Under the pieces are notes generated by a model, which saw nothing but the letters and a program-made list of their open reading frames with translations, made no database searches and had not been told where the DNA came from. This document shows positions 12,357 through 20,286 of a DNA stretch of 64,000 nt, piece after piece. The stretch's first letter is position 1, and the number at the start of each line of letters is the position of its first letter. Origin of the DNA: Leifsonia sp. Leaf264 (lineage in GTDB: Bacteria > Actinomycetota > Actinomycetes > Actinomycetales > Microbacteriaceae); assembly GCF_001422325.1 (NCBI RefSeq), contig NZ_LMMR01000007.1, forward strand, positions 489,539 to 553,538, given 5' to 3'. Both the position numbers and the translations under genes were made by a program.

Positions 12357-13399
12357 CCGCGGCCCTCGCCCGCTTCGCCGGCACCCGCATCTTCTGGCCG
12401 ATCGTGCTGCTCGTCGTGCTGCTTGTGATCAACCTGATCGCGTTCCCCGGCTTCTTCACCATCACCATCAAGAACGGCCACCTGTTCGGCAGCCTGATCG
12501 ACATCCTGCGGAACGGCGCCCCGACGCTCATCATCGCCGTGGGCATGACGCTGGTCATCGCCACCCGGGGCATCGACCTCTCCGTCGGCGCGGTCTGCGC
12601 CATCTCCGGAGCCGTCGCCGCCGCGATCATCCTCGGCTCCCCAGACCCGGGCAACCCCGGGGTCGTGGCGATAGCCATCGGCGTGAGCCTCGCCATCAGC
12701 CTGGTGCTCGGAGTCTGGAACGGATTCCTCGTCGCGGTGCTCGGCATCCAACCGATCATCGCGACCCTCATCCTGATGACGGCGGGCCGCGGCATCGCCA
12801 TGCTCATCACCGAGGGCCAGATCATCACAGTGAACAGCGCCCCGTTCAAGGCCCTCGGGTCGGGTTCGCTGTTCGGACTCCCGGTGTCCGTCATCATCGC
12901 CGCCGTCATCTTCGCCTTCGCGGCGCTCATCACGAGGCGTTCGGCTCTCGGACTGCTCATCGAGTCCGTCGGCATCAACCCCGAGGCCAGCCGCCAGGCC
13001 GGTGTGCGCTCGCGCGGCCTGCTCTTCACGGTCTACGCCTTCTGCGCGTTCTCGGCCGGCATCGCTGGCCTCATCCTCACGTCGAACCAGACGGCGGCGG
13101 ATGCGAACAACACCGGCCTGTTCATCGAACTCGACGCGATCCTCGCCGTGGTCATCGGCGGCACGTCACTGGCCGGCGGACGCTACTCGCTCACCGGAAC
13201 CCTCGTCGGGGCGCTGGTCATCCAGACCCTCGTGACCACGGTGTACACGGTCGGCATCCCGCCCATCGCGACCATGGTGTTCAAGGCCGCCGTCGTCACG
13301 GCGGTCTGCCTCCTGCAGTCGCCCGCCACGAACGCGGCCTTCGCCCGCTGGCGTCATTCCCTCAGCCTCCGAGCCGGAAAGGGGGCGGCCGCATCATGA
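12353..13399 (+). CDS. ytfT: YtfT-type sugar ABC transporter permease
   Basis: First of two membrane permease subunits of the YtfQRT-YjfF importer, 348 residues and highly hydrophobic. CUT2 permease motifs are visible: TRGIDLSVGAVCAISGA after the first segments and a loop with SVGINPEASRQAGV. Its ATG overlaps the ytfR stop by four bases, and its own stop overlaps yjfF by four bases. The presence of two different permease genes is what separates this transporter from the ChvE type, which uses one. Confidence 0.93.
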
Positions 13400-14412
13400 G
13401 CTCCGTTCCGACCACTGCACCCAACCCAGCCGTTCGGGCGGGCATCGGGGTGCGCAACGCGCTCCGCAGCCCGAAGTACGGACCCGTCCTCGTCACGGCG
13501 TTCCTGCTCATCGTCGTCTTCATCATCGGCGGCAGCCGCTACCGCGGCTTCTTCTCGGCCCAGGTGATCATCAACCTGTTCGTCGACAACGCCTACCTGC
13601 TCGTGCTCGCGGTCGGCATGACCTTCGTCATCCTCACCGGCGGCATCGACCTCTCGGTCGGGGCCGTGCTCGCCCTCTCGGGCATCATCACGGCGTCGCT
13701 GCTGCAGGCGGGCTGGGCACCGGGCATCGTGATCCCGCTCATCCTCGTGCTGACGAGCATCCTCGGACTCCTGGTCGGACTCATGGTGCACGTGTTCAAG
13801 GTGCAGCCGTTCATCGCGACGCTCGCCGCGATGTTCCTGGCGCGCGGGCTCTGCTACGTGATCAGCAAGGACTCGATCTCGATCACGGACCCCGTGTTCA
13901 CGGCGCTGGCGCAGGCGCGCATCCCGCTCGGCGGGCGCGTGTCGATGACGTGGAGCGTCGTCATCGCGATCGTCGTGGTCATCGTCGCCGTCATCGTGCT
14001 GCAGTACTCGCGGCTCGGCCGCACCGTCTACGCCATCGGCGGCAGCGAGCAGTCGGGCGTGCTCATGGGCCTGCCCGTGGCACGCACCAAGGTGCTGGTC
14101 TACGTCATCAGCGGATTCTGCGCCGGACTCAGCGGCATCCTGTACACCTTCTACACACTCTCGGGCTACTCGCTCACGGCGATCGGCACGGAGCTCGACG
14201 CCATCGCGGCCGTCGTGATCGGCGGAACCCTCCTCACCGGCGGCTACGGCTTCGTGCTCGGCTCGGTGCTCGGGGTGCTGGTGCTGGGCGTCATCCAGAC
14301 GATCATCACCTTCGAGGGCACCCTGTCGTCGTGGTGGACGCGCATCTTCATCGGGGCGCTGCTGCTGGTGTTCATCATCCTGCAGAAGGTGCTCACCGCG
14401 AGGCGGCGGTGA
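13396..14412 (+). CDS. yjfF: YjfF-type sugar ABC transporter permease
   Basis: Second membrane permease subunit, 338 residues, probably forming a heterodimeric channel with YtfT. Hydrophobic segments run through the protein, with the CUT2 motifs LTGGIDLSVGAVLALSG and AIGGSEQSGVLMGLPVART. It begins in an ATGA overlap with ytfT and ends at 14412. The next 190 bases to the LacI gene contain no ORF or obvious stem; the only notable element is a G-rich run near 14416-14440. Confidence 0.93.
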   Translation: MSSVPTTAPNPAVRAGIGVRNALRSPKYGPVLVTAFLLIVVFIIGGSRYRGFFSAQVIINLFVDNAYLLVLAVGMTFVILTGGIDLSVGAVLALSGIITASLLQAGWAPGIVIPLILVLTSILGLLVGLMVHVFKVQPFIATLAAMFLARGLCYVISKDSISITDPVFTALAQARIPLGGRVSMTWSVVIAIVVVIVAVIVLQYSRLGRTVYAIGGSEQSGVLMGLPVARTKVLVYVISGFCAGLSGILYTFYTLSGYSLTAIGTELDAIAAVVIGGTLLTGGYGFVLGSVLGVLVLGVIQTIITFEGTLSSWWTRIFIGALLLVFIILQKVLTARRR

Positions 14413-14602
14413 TGCGGGGGTCGGGGGGGGGCGGGCGGATGCGGGGGCGTCGTCCGCTGCGGAGTCGGATGCACGAGCCGGACGCACGGGCGTGCGCTCC
14501 CGGGTCGGGTCCGCGCCGCTGCACGGCGGCATCCGTCACAGGACCGATAATGAGCACATCGAGCAACGCGCGACGAGCGCCAGGTAGGAGCCGACGAGGC
14601 CG

Positions 14603-15817
14603 GTGAGCACGGACGACGACAAAGCGCGCGTCGCGAACATCTTCGATGTCGCGCGCCTCGCCGGTGTGTCGCACCAGACCGTCTCGCGCGTGCTCAACGA
14701 CCTGCCGAACGTTCGTCCTGCGACGCGACAGCGGGTCGAGCAAGCCATCAAGCAGTTGCGCTACGTGCCGTCGCCCGCGGCCCGTGCACTCGTCACGCGG
14801 CGGTCCCGCACCCTCGGGCTCATCACCGCAGGGCGACCCGACTACGGACCGTCGTCGGCCGCACTCAACTTCAATGAGGCAGCGCGCGAGGCCAGGTACG
14901 CCGTGAGCATGGCGAGCATGATCGACTCGGATGCCGCCCTCCTGCGCGCCGCCGTCGAGATGCTGCTGCGCCAGAACGTCGAGGCCATCGTGCTCATCGC
15001 CGCCGAGCGCCGGGCCATCGAGGCCGTCGAGGCTCTCGAGCTCGGGGTGCCCCTGGTGGCTGTGGCGTCCGAGGGTGGCGGGGCGGCTGGTGCCGGCGGC
15101 GCTTGGAGTTCGGCTGGCACGGGCTCGGGGGTTGGCGCCTCGGGCGCCTCGGGTTCCGCCGGTTCCGGTTCCGGCGCGGGTTCGGGAGCTGGCGGCGCGG
15201 GGGCGCGGGGGCGCGGCTCGGCATCTGGTCTCGCGGCGAATGCTACGGGAGCGGCATCCGGAGCCGGGAGTACCTCGCATCGCGTCGCGATCGACCAGTA
15301 CGGCGGGGCGCGGGCGGCTGTCGAGCACCTCATCGCGCTCGGGCACCGCGAGGTCCGTCACCTCGGCGGACCGATCGACTCCATGGACGCCGCCGAACGC
15401 CTGCGCGGCTGGCGCGACGTGCTCGCCGAGAGCAACCTCGTCGCCCGCGAACCTCTGGTGGGCGACTGGCAGCCGTCGAGCGGCAACGCACTCGGTGCGA
15501 TCCTCGCGACGGATGCCGACGCCACCGCCGTGTTCGCCGCCAACGACCAGATGGCGCTCGGCCTGATCCACGCGCTCGAGGGCGCCGGCCGTCGCGTGCC
15601 GCACGACGTGAGCGTGATCGGCTTCGACGACATCCCAGAGGCCGCCTTCTTCGCGCCGCCGCTCTCGACCATGCGCCAGGACTTCGACGGCCTCGGCCGC
15701 GACATCATGGCCACGGTGCTCGACGTGCTCCGCGACGAGCAGGCGCCGGACCCCACCCGTCGGGCGCCGCAGCTCGTGCTGCGCGCGTCGACCGCGCCCC
15801 CGCGCGCCGGCCGGTAA
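14603..15817 (+). CDS. LacI-family transcriptional regulator, paralogue with a Gly/Ser/Ala insert
   Basis: Sugar-responsive repressor or activator, 404 residues from GTG 14603. The helix-turn-helix FDVARLAGVSHQTVSRVLND starts at about residue 13, the normal place. It differs in the recognition helix hardly at all from the regulator at 7456 (both SHQTVSRVLN), so both should read similar operators. The sensor domain is interrupted at about residues 157-225 by roughly 65 residues of Gly, Ser and Ala, between VPLVAVAS and HRVAIDQYGG. This is a different loop from the insert in the paralogue. The conserved end FFAPPLSTMRQDFDGLGRDIM matches the paralogue closely. It lies directly after the ytf-type operon and probably regulates it. 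Confidence 0.9.
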   Translation: MSTDDDKARVANIFDVARLAGVSHQTVSRVLNDLPNVRPATRQRVEQAIKQLRYVPSPAARALVTRRSRTLGLITAGRPDYGPSSAALNFNEAAREARYAVSMASMIDSDAALLRAAVEMLLRQNVEAIVLIAAERRAIEAVEALELGVPLVAVASEGGGAAGAGGAWSSAGTGSGVGASGASGSAGSGSGAGSGAGGAGARGRGSASGLAANATGAASGAGSTSHRVAIDQYGGARAAVEHLIALGHREVRHLGGPIDSMDAAERLRGWRDVLAESNLVAREPLVGDWQPSSGNALGAILATDADATAVFAANDQMALGLIHALEGAGRRVPHDVSVIGFDDIPEAAFFAPPLSTMRQDFDGLGRDIMATVLDVLRDEQAPDPTRRAPQLVLRASTAPPRAGR

Positions 15818-15898
15818 CGGACCGCCGCTCGCTACCGACGGCACGCGCGCCGCGCGCTGACGGGCCGCCGCCCGCGCTCCCGCCTCGCTTTGTACCGG

Positions 15899-15963
15899 CT
15901 CGGCGGGGTCTAGATGGCCTGGCGGGGGTTCCTACCCCCGCCAAACCATCGACACCCCGCCAG
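15899..15963. repeat. Nested palindromic intergenic repeat, copy B
   Basis: The inner stem TGGCGGGGGT (15920-15929) and ACCCCCGCCA (15934-15943) is a perfect 10-base pair with a 4-base loop. The outer arms GGCGGGGT / ACACCCCGCC and GATGG / CCATC enclose it. It lies in the 265-base gap after the second lacI gene; nothing else is recognisable in that gap. Confidence 0.75.
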
Positions 15964-16082
15964 GTCGGCGGAGTGCAGGCCCCGCTCCGGTCAAGTCCTG
16001 CACACCACAGTGCGGCGGTGAAAATCCCACCGCCATGAATCGGCGCAGGGGAGTCGGCTCGCCTTGCATGCACTATGAGCCG

Positions 16083-17129
16083 ATGAGCGTAGACCTCGAC
16101 TTCCTGTCGTCGCTCGACGACGGCCTGATCAGCACGGATCTTCTCAGGCGCTCTGGCGTCGATCCGCGAGGCATCGAATGTCTGATCGGCTTGAGCGAGC
16201 TCGTTCGCCTGCGGCGGGGCTGGTACGTCACGGCGACGGAGTGGAAGGCGGCCGGGCGTGACGGTCGATACCGCTTCATGATCCGAGCGACGAACGCGTC
16301 CTCTCCGAAGTCGTTGGTCGCCGCGCACCTGTCAGCCGCCGCGATGCACCGGCTGCCGACGATCGGCAACTGGCCGTCCGAACTCCATACCTTCGATCCC
16401 AGGGCCTCGGGCGGTAGTACGTCACGCCTGATCACGACTCACCGCTCAGGCCCGCCGGCAGAGACCGTTGTCATCGACGGGATCGAGGTCGTGGCGCTCG
16501 AGCGCACGCTGGTGGATGTTGCCGTCAACGAGTGCCCCGAGCGTGCGGTCACTGCAATCGATGCAGCTCTCAGGCGCGATGCGGTTCGTTACGCGACTGA
16601 CCTACGACAGCGCGGAGAGGGTGAGGCTCGTCTCGTGCGACCGGCTCTGACGACAGACACTCTGCTGTGCGAACTCGACAACGTCGCTCCACCGTTTCAT
16701 CGCGCACGAGCCGAGTCCGTCATCCGTTTCGCTGATGCCCGAGCGGGTAGTCCCGGCGAATCCCTGAGCCGGGTGCGGATGCGCCAAGGGCGCTTCGTGA
16801 TCCCCGACTTGCAGGTGCGGTTTCCCGACATTCTCGGCAGCTACGCGGAAGTCGACTTCTACCTGGAGGGAATCCGCAAGGCTCAGGAGTTCGATGGCAA
16901 GGTCAAGTACACGCGCGGCGCCATCGTGAAGGAAGGCGACGATCCCGGCGAGATCGTGTGGCTGGAGAAGCAGCGCGAAGACGCCTTGCGTCGGCAGGAG
17001 GCGGTCGAGAGCTTCGATCGCTGGACGTGGGACATGGTGTTGCCCCTGAAGAAGTTCTGCCGGTTCCTGCAGGAGAAGGGGATGCCCGAACTGCGCGCTG
17101 GTGCCGCACACGCCCGCAGTGCGGGCTAG
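16083..17129 (+). CDS. AbiEi-like winged-helix protein with nuclease-like C-terminus
   Basis: Unknown role; 348 residues from ATG 16083 (no clear ribosome site, so an earlier ATG at 16068 is possible). The N-terminal 60 residues (GLISTDLLRRSGVDPRGIEC ... LVRLRRGWY) look like the winged helix of AbiEi-type antitoxins. The C-terminal part contains FVIPDLQV, YAEVDFYLEG, KAQEFDGKVKY and EKQREDALRRQE; the D, E and EFDGK placing resembles a PD-(D/E)XK nuclease core. This architecture is common in actinobacteria as a lone gene. No AbiEii-type nucleotidyltransferase toxin is adjacent. GC is lower than in the flanking sugar genes, suggesting transfer. It stands alone between two nested palindromic repeats. 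Confidence 0.75.
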   Translation: MSVDLDFLSSLDDGLISTDLLRRSGVDPRGIECLIGLSELVRLRRGWYVTATEWKAAGRDGRYRFMIRATNASSPKSLVAAHLSAAAMHRLPTIGNWPSELHTFDPRASGGSTSRLITTHRSGPPAETVVIDGIEVVALERTLVDVAVNECPERAVTAIDAALRRDAVRYATDLRQRGEGEARLVRPALTTDTLLCELDNVAPPFHRARAESVIRFADARAGSPGESLSRVRMRQGRFVIPDLQVRFPDILGSYAEVDFYLEGIRKAQEFDGKVKYTRGAIVKEGDDPGEIVWLEKQREDALRRQEAVESFDRWTWDMVLPLKKFCRFLQEKGMPELRAGAAHARSAG

Positions 17130-17155
17130 ATGTCGTTGACCAGCAGCCTGTCGAG

Positions 17156-17222
17156 CCTGGCGGGGCTTCGATGCTCTGGCGGGGTTACCTACACCCGCCG
17201 GGCCATCGGAACCCCGCCGAGT
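17156..17222. repeat. Nested palindromic intergenic repeat, copy C
   Basis: GGCGGGGCTTCGATG pairs with CATCGGAACCCCGCC at 13 of 15 positions, enclosing TGGCGGGGT ... ACACCCGCC. It occupies the gap between two convergent genes, where it could end transcription from both sides. Confidence 0.75.
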
Positions 17223-17271
17223 CCTGGGTGAGAGCGGCGGGCTGCAGCGGGCCGGTAGGCCGCGGGCGCGG

Positions 17272-17646
17272 TCAGTCGCGCTTCGGCAGCTCCTGCAGCG
17301 TCCACCTGTTGCCGTCGGGGTCGGCGAACGTGACGAAGTTGCCCCAGGCCTGCGGATCGACGTCGGAGGCCTCGACGCCGTTGGCGAGGAGGTGCGCGCG
17401 AGCCTCGGCGGCATCCGGAACCACGACCTGGATCGTGTTCTGCTTGCCGGGTTCGAGGTCGATGCCGAGGTTGGTGCCGAAGGCGATGGAGCAGGCCGAG
17501 CCCGGGGGAGTGAGCTGCACGAAACGCAGGCCCTCGAACGGCGACTGGTCGTGGTCGAGCGTGAAGCCCACCTTGTCGACGTAGAACTCCTTCGCCCGAT
17601 CGACATCGGTGACGGGAACGAAGATGAGCTCGATCTTCCAGTCCAT
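17272..17646 (-). CDS. VOC (glyoxalase/bleomycin-resistance fold) family protein
   Basis: Small metalloenzyme-fold protein of 124 residues; substrate unknown. It begins MDWKIELIFVPVTDVDRAKEFYVDKVGF, the usual VOC opening, and ends FADPDGNRWTLQELP. I chose ATG 17646 because AAAGGAG stands 7 bases before it; a longer frame has no ribosome site. It is the third gene of a minus-strand set after arsR and the SRPBCC gene, 52 bases downstream of the latter. ArsR, SRPBCC and VOC genes often occur together in actinobacteria. A long hairpin in the gene upstream may reduce readthrough into this gene. Confidence 0.88.
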   Translation of the reverse strand: MDWKIELIFVPVTDVDRAKEFYVDKVGFTLDHDQSPFEGLRFVQLTPPGSACSIAFGTNLGIDLEPGKQNTIQVVVPDAAEARAHLLANGVEASDVDPQAWGNFVTFADPDGNRWTLQELPKRD

Positions 17647-17698
17647 GGCGCTACTCCTTTGTATGTGGGCGCATCCCGGGTGGGGAGACATCTTCACG

Positions 17699-18289
17699 CT
17701 AGCCCGCACCACCGACATCCGGAACGCCCGCGCATCCGTTCGACTGAGACGGATGCGCGGGCGTTCCGCGCGGCGGATCGAGAGGCCGCGCCCCTCGGGC
17801 CTCGCCGCCGGCGAGCAGCGCGTCGAGCTTGGCGTAGCCGGCGATCACGCCGTGCTCCATGCCCGACGCGACCATGCCGTCGCGTGCCTCGAGGGTGTCG
17901 ATGAGCGAGATGTCGGTGACGCGGGTGCGGCCGTCCCCGAGGTCTTCGAAGAGGACGGTCTCGAGGCAGACGCCGTCGGGGAACTCGTCGAACGTGACGG
18001 TCTGCACGATGCGGTCGTTGAGCCGCACCTCGTGGAACGAGCCCCAGAAGACGGCGAGCTCGCGGCCATCGCGCCAGTTCGACCAGCGCCAGGAGCCGCC
18101 GGTGCGGGCGTCCCAGTGGGCGATCTGCGTGGTGATGTCGTCGGGTCCGAGCCACCGGGCGTAGAGCTCTGGGTCGGTCCAGGCGCGGAACACGCGCTCG
18201 CGCGGGGCGTCGAACTCGCGCACGATGCGGATGGTCGGCAGGTTCGGGTCGACCTCGATCGTCGTGTCGGGGGTGGTCGTCGTGGTCAT
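17699..18289 (-). CDS. SRPBCC / AHSA1-like ligand-binding protein
   Basis: START-like helix-grip protein of 196 residues, probably binding a hydrophobic ligand; function unknown. Typical AHSA1 motifs are IRIVREFDAPRERVFRAWTD near residue 20, ARWLGP, GGSWRW and GYAKLDALLA near residue 155. The usual domain ends there; a further 35 residues rich in Gly, Pro and Arg follow, and their codons contain a perfect 20-base inverted repeat (17720-17768). The extension may have arisen by loss of an earlier stop. It starts 11 bases after the arsR stop with AGGAGCAGC before ATG, so the two are co-transcribed. Confidence 0.9.
   Translation of the reverse strand: MTTTTTPDTTIEVDPNLPTIRIVREFDAPRERVFRAWTDPELYARWLGPDDITTQIAHWDARTGGSWRWSNWRDGRELAVFWGSFHEVRLNDRIVQTVTFDEFPDGVCLETVLFEDLGDGRTRVTDISLIDTLEARDGMVASGMEHGVIAGYAKLDALLAGGEARGARPLDPPRGTPAHPSQSNGCAGVPDVGGAG
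17720..17768 (-). terminator. Perfect 20-base stem-loop inside the end of the SRPBCC gene
   Basis: CGGAACGCCCGCGCATCCGT (17720-17739) is the exact reverse complement of 17749-17768, with a 9-base loop. No U tract follows. It is placed to end or pause arsR-SRPBCC transcription before the VOC gene, but it is translated as the C-terminal tail of the SRPBCC protein. Confidence 0.6.
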
Positions 18290-18300
18290 GGTGCTGCTCC

Positions 18301-18786
18301 TTACTTATCGGTGTTGGCGGGGGTGGTGATGGTGCGGGTGGCGGGGGACGTTCCCCCGGGGTCTCGGGTGACGGATGCCGCGGGCACGGCAGTGGCGTCC
18401 GTCGGCGACGAGCTCGCGGCGTCCGCCGCCGCCTCGGCCTCGCCCATCTCGGCGAGCACGGCGTCCAGCCGACGGAACCGGCCCTCGGCGGTGCGGCGGT
18501 ACTTCTCGATCCAGGCGGTCATCATGTCGAACACTTCGGCCTCCAGGTGGCGGCGGGAGCGGAATCCGTCGCCGTCGCGGCTCACCAGGCCGGCGTCCTC
18601 GAGCACGCGCAGGTGCTTGGAGACCGCCTGCACGGACACCGCGTACGGTTCGGCGAGCTCGCCGACGGTCGCGTCGCCATCCGAGAGTCGCATCACGATG
18701 TCGCGCCGCGTCGGGTCTGCTAGGGCACTGAAGACCTGCGTGAGCCGCTGGTCGTCCAGAGTGTGAGCTGCGTTCGTGGTGCTCAT
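18301..18786 (-). CDS. ArsR-family transcriptional regulator
   Basis: Winged-helix repressor of 161 residues from ATG 18786 (GGAGGC 14 bases upstream). Motifs are LTQVFSALADPTRRDIVMRL, then VGELAEPYAVSVQAVSKHLRVLEDAGLVSR, the ArsR recognition region, and the RRHLEAEVFDMMTAWIEKYRR helix seen in ArsR proteins paired with SRPBCC genes. No cluster of metal-binding cysteines is present, so it probably senses something other than metal. The last 45 residues are Ala/Thr/Pro-rich and low in complexity. Two matching palindromes upstream (18813-18828 and 18858-18873) are probable autoregulatory operators. Confidence 0.93.
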   Translation of the reverse strand: MSTTNAAHTLDDQRLTQVFSALADPTRRDIVMRLSDGDATVGELAEPYAVSVQAVSKHLRVLEDAGLVSRDGDGFRSRRHLEAEVFDMMTAWIEKYRRTAEGRFRRLDAVLAEMGEAEAAADAASSSPTDATAVPAASVTRDPGGTSPATRTITTPANTDK

Positions 18787-18812
18787 GTGCTCTGTGCCGC
18801 CTCCGTTATTCG

Positions 18813-18873
18813 TCAACCGTTTGGTTTACGACACGGTACGCGCGTGCGGCGCAATCGTCAACCCTTGGGTTGA
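18813..18873. promoter_or_regulatory. Two ArsR operator candidates
   Basis: TCAACCGTTTGGTTTA (18813-18828) and TCAACCCTTGGGTTGA (18858-18873) share the pattern TCAACC-4-GGTT(T/G)A. The second has perfect 7-base arms. Centres are 45 bases apart, just upstream of the arsR start. Confidence 0.6.
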
Positions 18874-19306
18874 GAACTGAGAGCGTCCAGCGACGGATGC
18901 CCCAGGCCGCGGTGCGCCGTCGGAGCACGGTGCGCCGTCGGAGCAAGGGTGCGCCGACTAGGAGGGGGCGCGCCGACCAGGAGGAGGGGGCGCCCCTTGG
19001 ATGCACCGTGCGTCACAGCCGATCGGGCGGCCGAGCGCATCCGCGAACACGCCCGCGCGTCGTGCGCGCCCAGTGTCGGTGGGTGGTGGAAGAGTGTGCA
19101 GCACAACACAACATGTAGGGGTCGGACGCAGAAGCGACACAAGAGTGAACGCAGACGCGACACGCCCGGCGCAATTCCACAACACGTGGAATTCCCGAAA
19201 TGGGGGCTGTGAATAACTCCCTCACGAAGGCCGGAAACAAGCCGATCGGCATCCGCTGGCCTGTTGAAAACGGGTGAATTACTTGTGGAGAACTACACGA
19301 ATGTAA
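18874..19306. other. Intergenic region between arsR and nrdH
   Basis: No gene is supported. The left part has short direct repeats (GGTGCGCCGTCGGAGCA at about 18909 and 18926). The sequence becomes more AT-rich toward nrdH and contains AATTCCAC-AACAC-GTGGAATT (19173-19193), an 8-base perfect inverted repeat of unknown function. The nrd promoter is expected near the right end. Confidence 0.5.
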
Positions 19307-19354
19307 CTACTGCATCTTGTGGGCGTTCCTTTCGGGAAGCACTAGATGTAGTAT
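19307..19354 (+). promoter_or_regulatory. Two NrdR-box-like sites before nrdH
   Basis: CTACTGCATCTTGTGG (19307-19322) and GCACTAGATGTAGTAT (19339-19354) resemble the NrdR box (consensus close to ACWATATWTTGTG-like 16-mers). Their starts are 32 bases apart, i.e. three helical turns, the spacing known for NrdR pairs. They lie 51-98 bases upstream of the nrdH ATG, where repression of the nrd operon would be expected. Confidence 0.7.
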
Positions 19355-19404
19355 TGGAGTACAGCAAGACAACAACTCAGAACGAGCCAAAAGGGGTCAG
19401 AGAA

Positions 19405-19638
19405 ATGACGGTAACGGTCTACACGAAGCCTTCGTGTGTTCAGTGCACGGCCACGTACCGCGCTCTCGACGCCAAGGGCGTTGAGTACGAGGTTCTCGAC
19501 CTCTCTGTCGATGAGAACGCTCTGGCCGCCGTCAAGGAACTCGGCTACCTGCAGGCCCCGGTCGTCATCACCGACGAAGACCACTGGTCGGGCTTCCGCC
19601 CCGACAAGATCAGCGAGCTGGCTTCGCGCCTGGCCTGA
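19405..19638 (+). CDS. nrdH: NrdH glutaredoxin-like redox protein
   Basis: Small thiol-disulfide protein (77 residues) that passes electrons, normally from thioredoxin reductase, to the class Ib ribonucleotide reductase. It starts MTVTVYTKPSCVQC with the NrdH redox pair CVQC at residues 11-14, and contains the family motif WSGFRPDKI near the end. ATG 19405 follows AAAAGGGG at a suitable distance. It is the first gene of nrdHIEF and sits behind two NrdR-like boxes. Confidence 0.96.
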   Translation: MTVTVYTKPSCVQCTATYRALDAKGVEYEVLDLSVDENALAAVKELGYLQAPVVITDEDHWSGFRPDKISELASRLA

Positions 19639-19713
19639 TCAGCGGCATCCGTTCTTCGGCATCGACGCAGCAATCGAATATCCGCGTCATACGGAGATCA
19701 GGGAGGATGCGCG

Positions 19714-20286
19714 GTGGACACCATCAACGCGGGCCCCTCTGCGGCTCGCCTCATGAATGCCCCCATGAACGCAACCGGCGCTGACGTCGCCGGCAACGGA
19801 AATACCCGCGCAGACAGCATCGCAAGCGCAACCGGCAACACCGTCACCAACGCGACGGCAGCTGGCGACCACCACGTCAACCTGGTCTACTTCTCGAGCG
19901 TCTCGGGCAACACGCACCGATTCATCCAGAAGCTGGGCCGACCGGCAGCACGCATCCCGCTGTACCCGCGGGACGCTCCGCTGACCGTGCACGAACCCTA
20001 CGTGCTCGTCCTCCCCACCTATGGCGGGGGCGACGGGGACGGCGCAGTACCCAAGCAGGTCATCCGCTTTCTGAATGATCCGGGCAACCGGATGCTGATC
20101 CGCGGCGTGATCGGCGCAGGCAACACCAACTTCGGCGAGGGCTACTGCCTCGCCGGCGACATCATCGCGGCCAAGTGCCACGTGCCGCATCTCTATCGAT
20201 TCGAAGTATTCGGAACACCCGACGACGTCACCGCCGTCAACGAAGGATTGGAAGCATTTTGGTCAACGCAACTGACAGCGGCGTAG
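19714..20286 (+). CDS. nrdI: NrdI flavodoxin-like protein for class Ib RNR
   Basis: Flavoprotein that provides the oxidant for assembling the Mn-tyrosyl cofactor of NrdF. The conserved domain runs from [20 protein letters not shown] through LVLPTYGGG and [19 protein letters not shown] to the end. GTG 19714 has an excellent GGGAGGA site 6 bases upstream, but it gives 190 residues with about 52 Ala/Asn/Thr-rich residues before the domain. NrdI is usually about 140 residues, so an internal ATG at 19753 or 19768 could be the real start. It overlaps nrdE by 28 bases if nrdE starts at TTG 20259. Confidence 0.94.
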   Translation: MDTINAGPSAARLMNAPMNATGADVAGNGNTRADSIASATGNTVTNATAAGDHHVNLVYFSSVSGNTHRFIQKLGRPAARIPLYPRDAPLTVHEPYVLVLPTYGGGDGDGAVPKQVIRFLNDPGNRMLIRGVIGAGNTNFGEGYCLAGDIIAAKCHVPHLYRFEVFGTPDDVTAVNEGLEAFWSTQLTAA

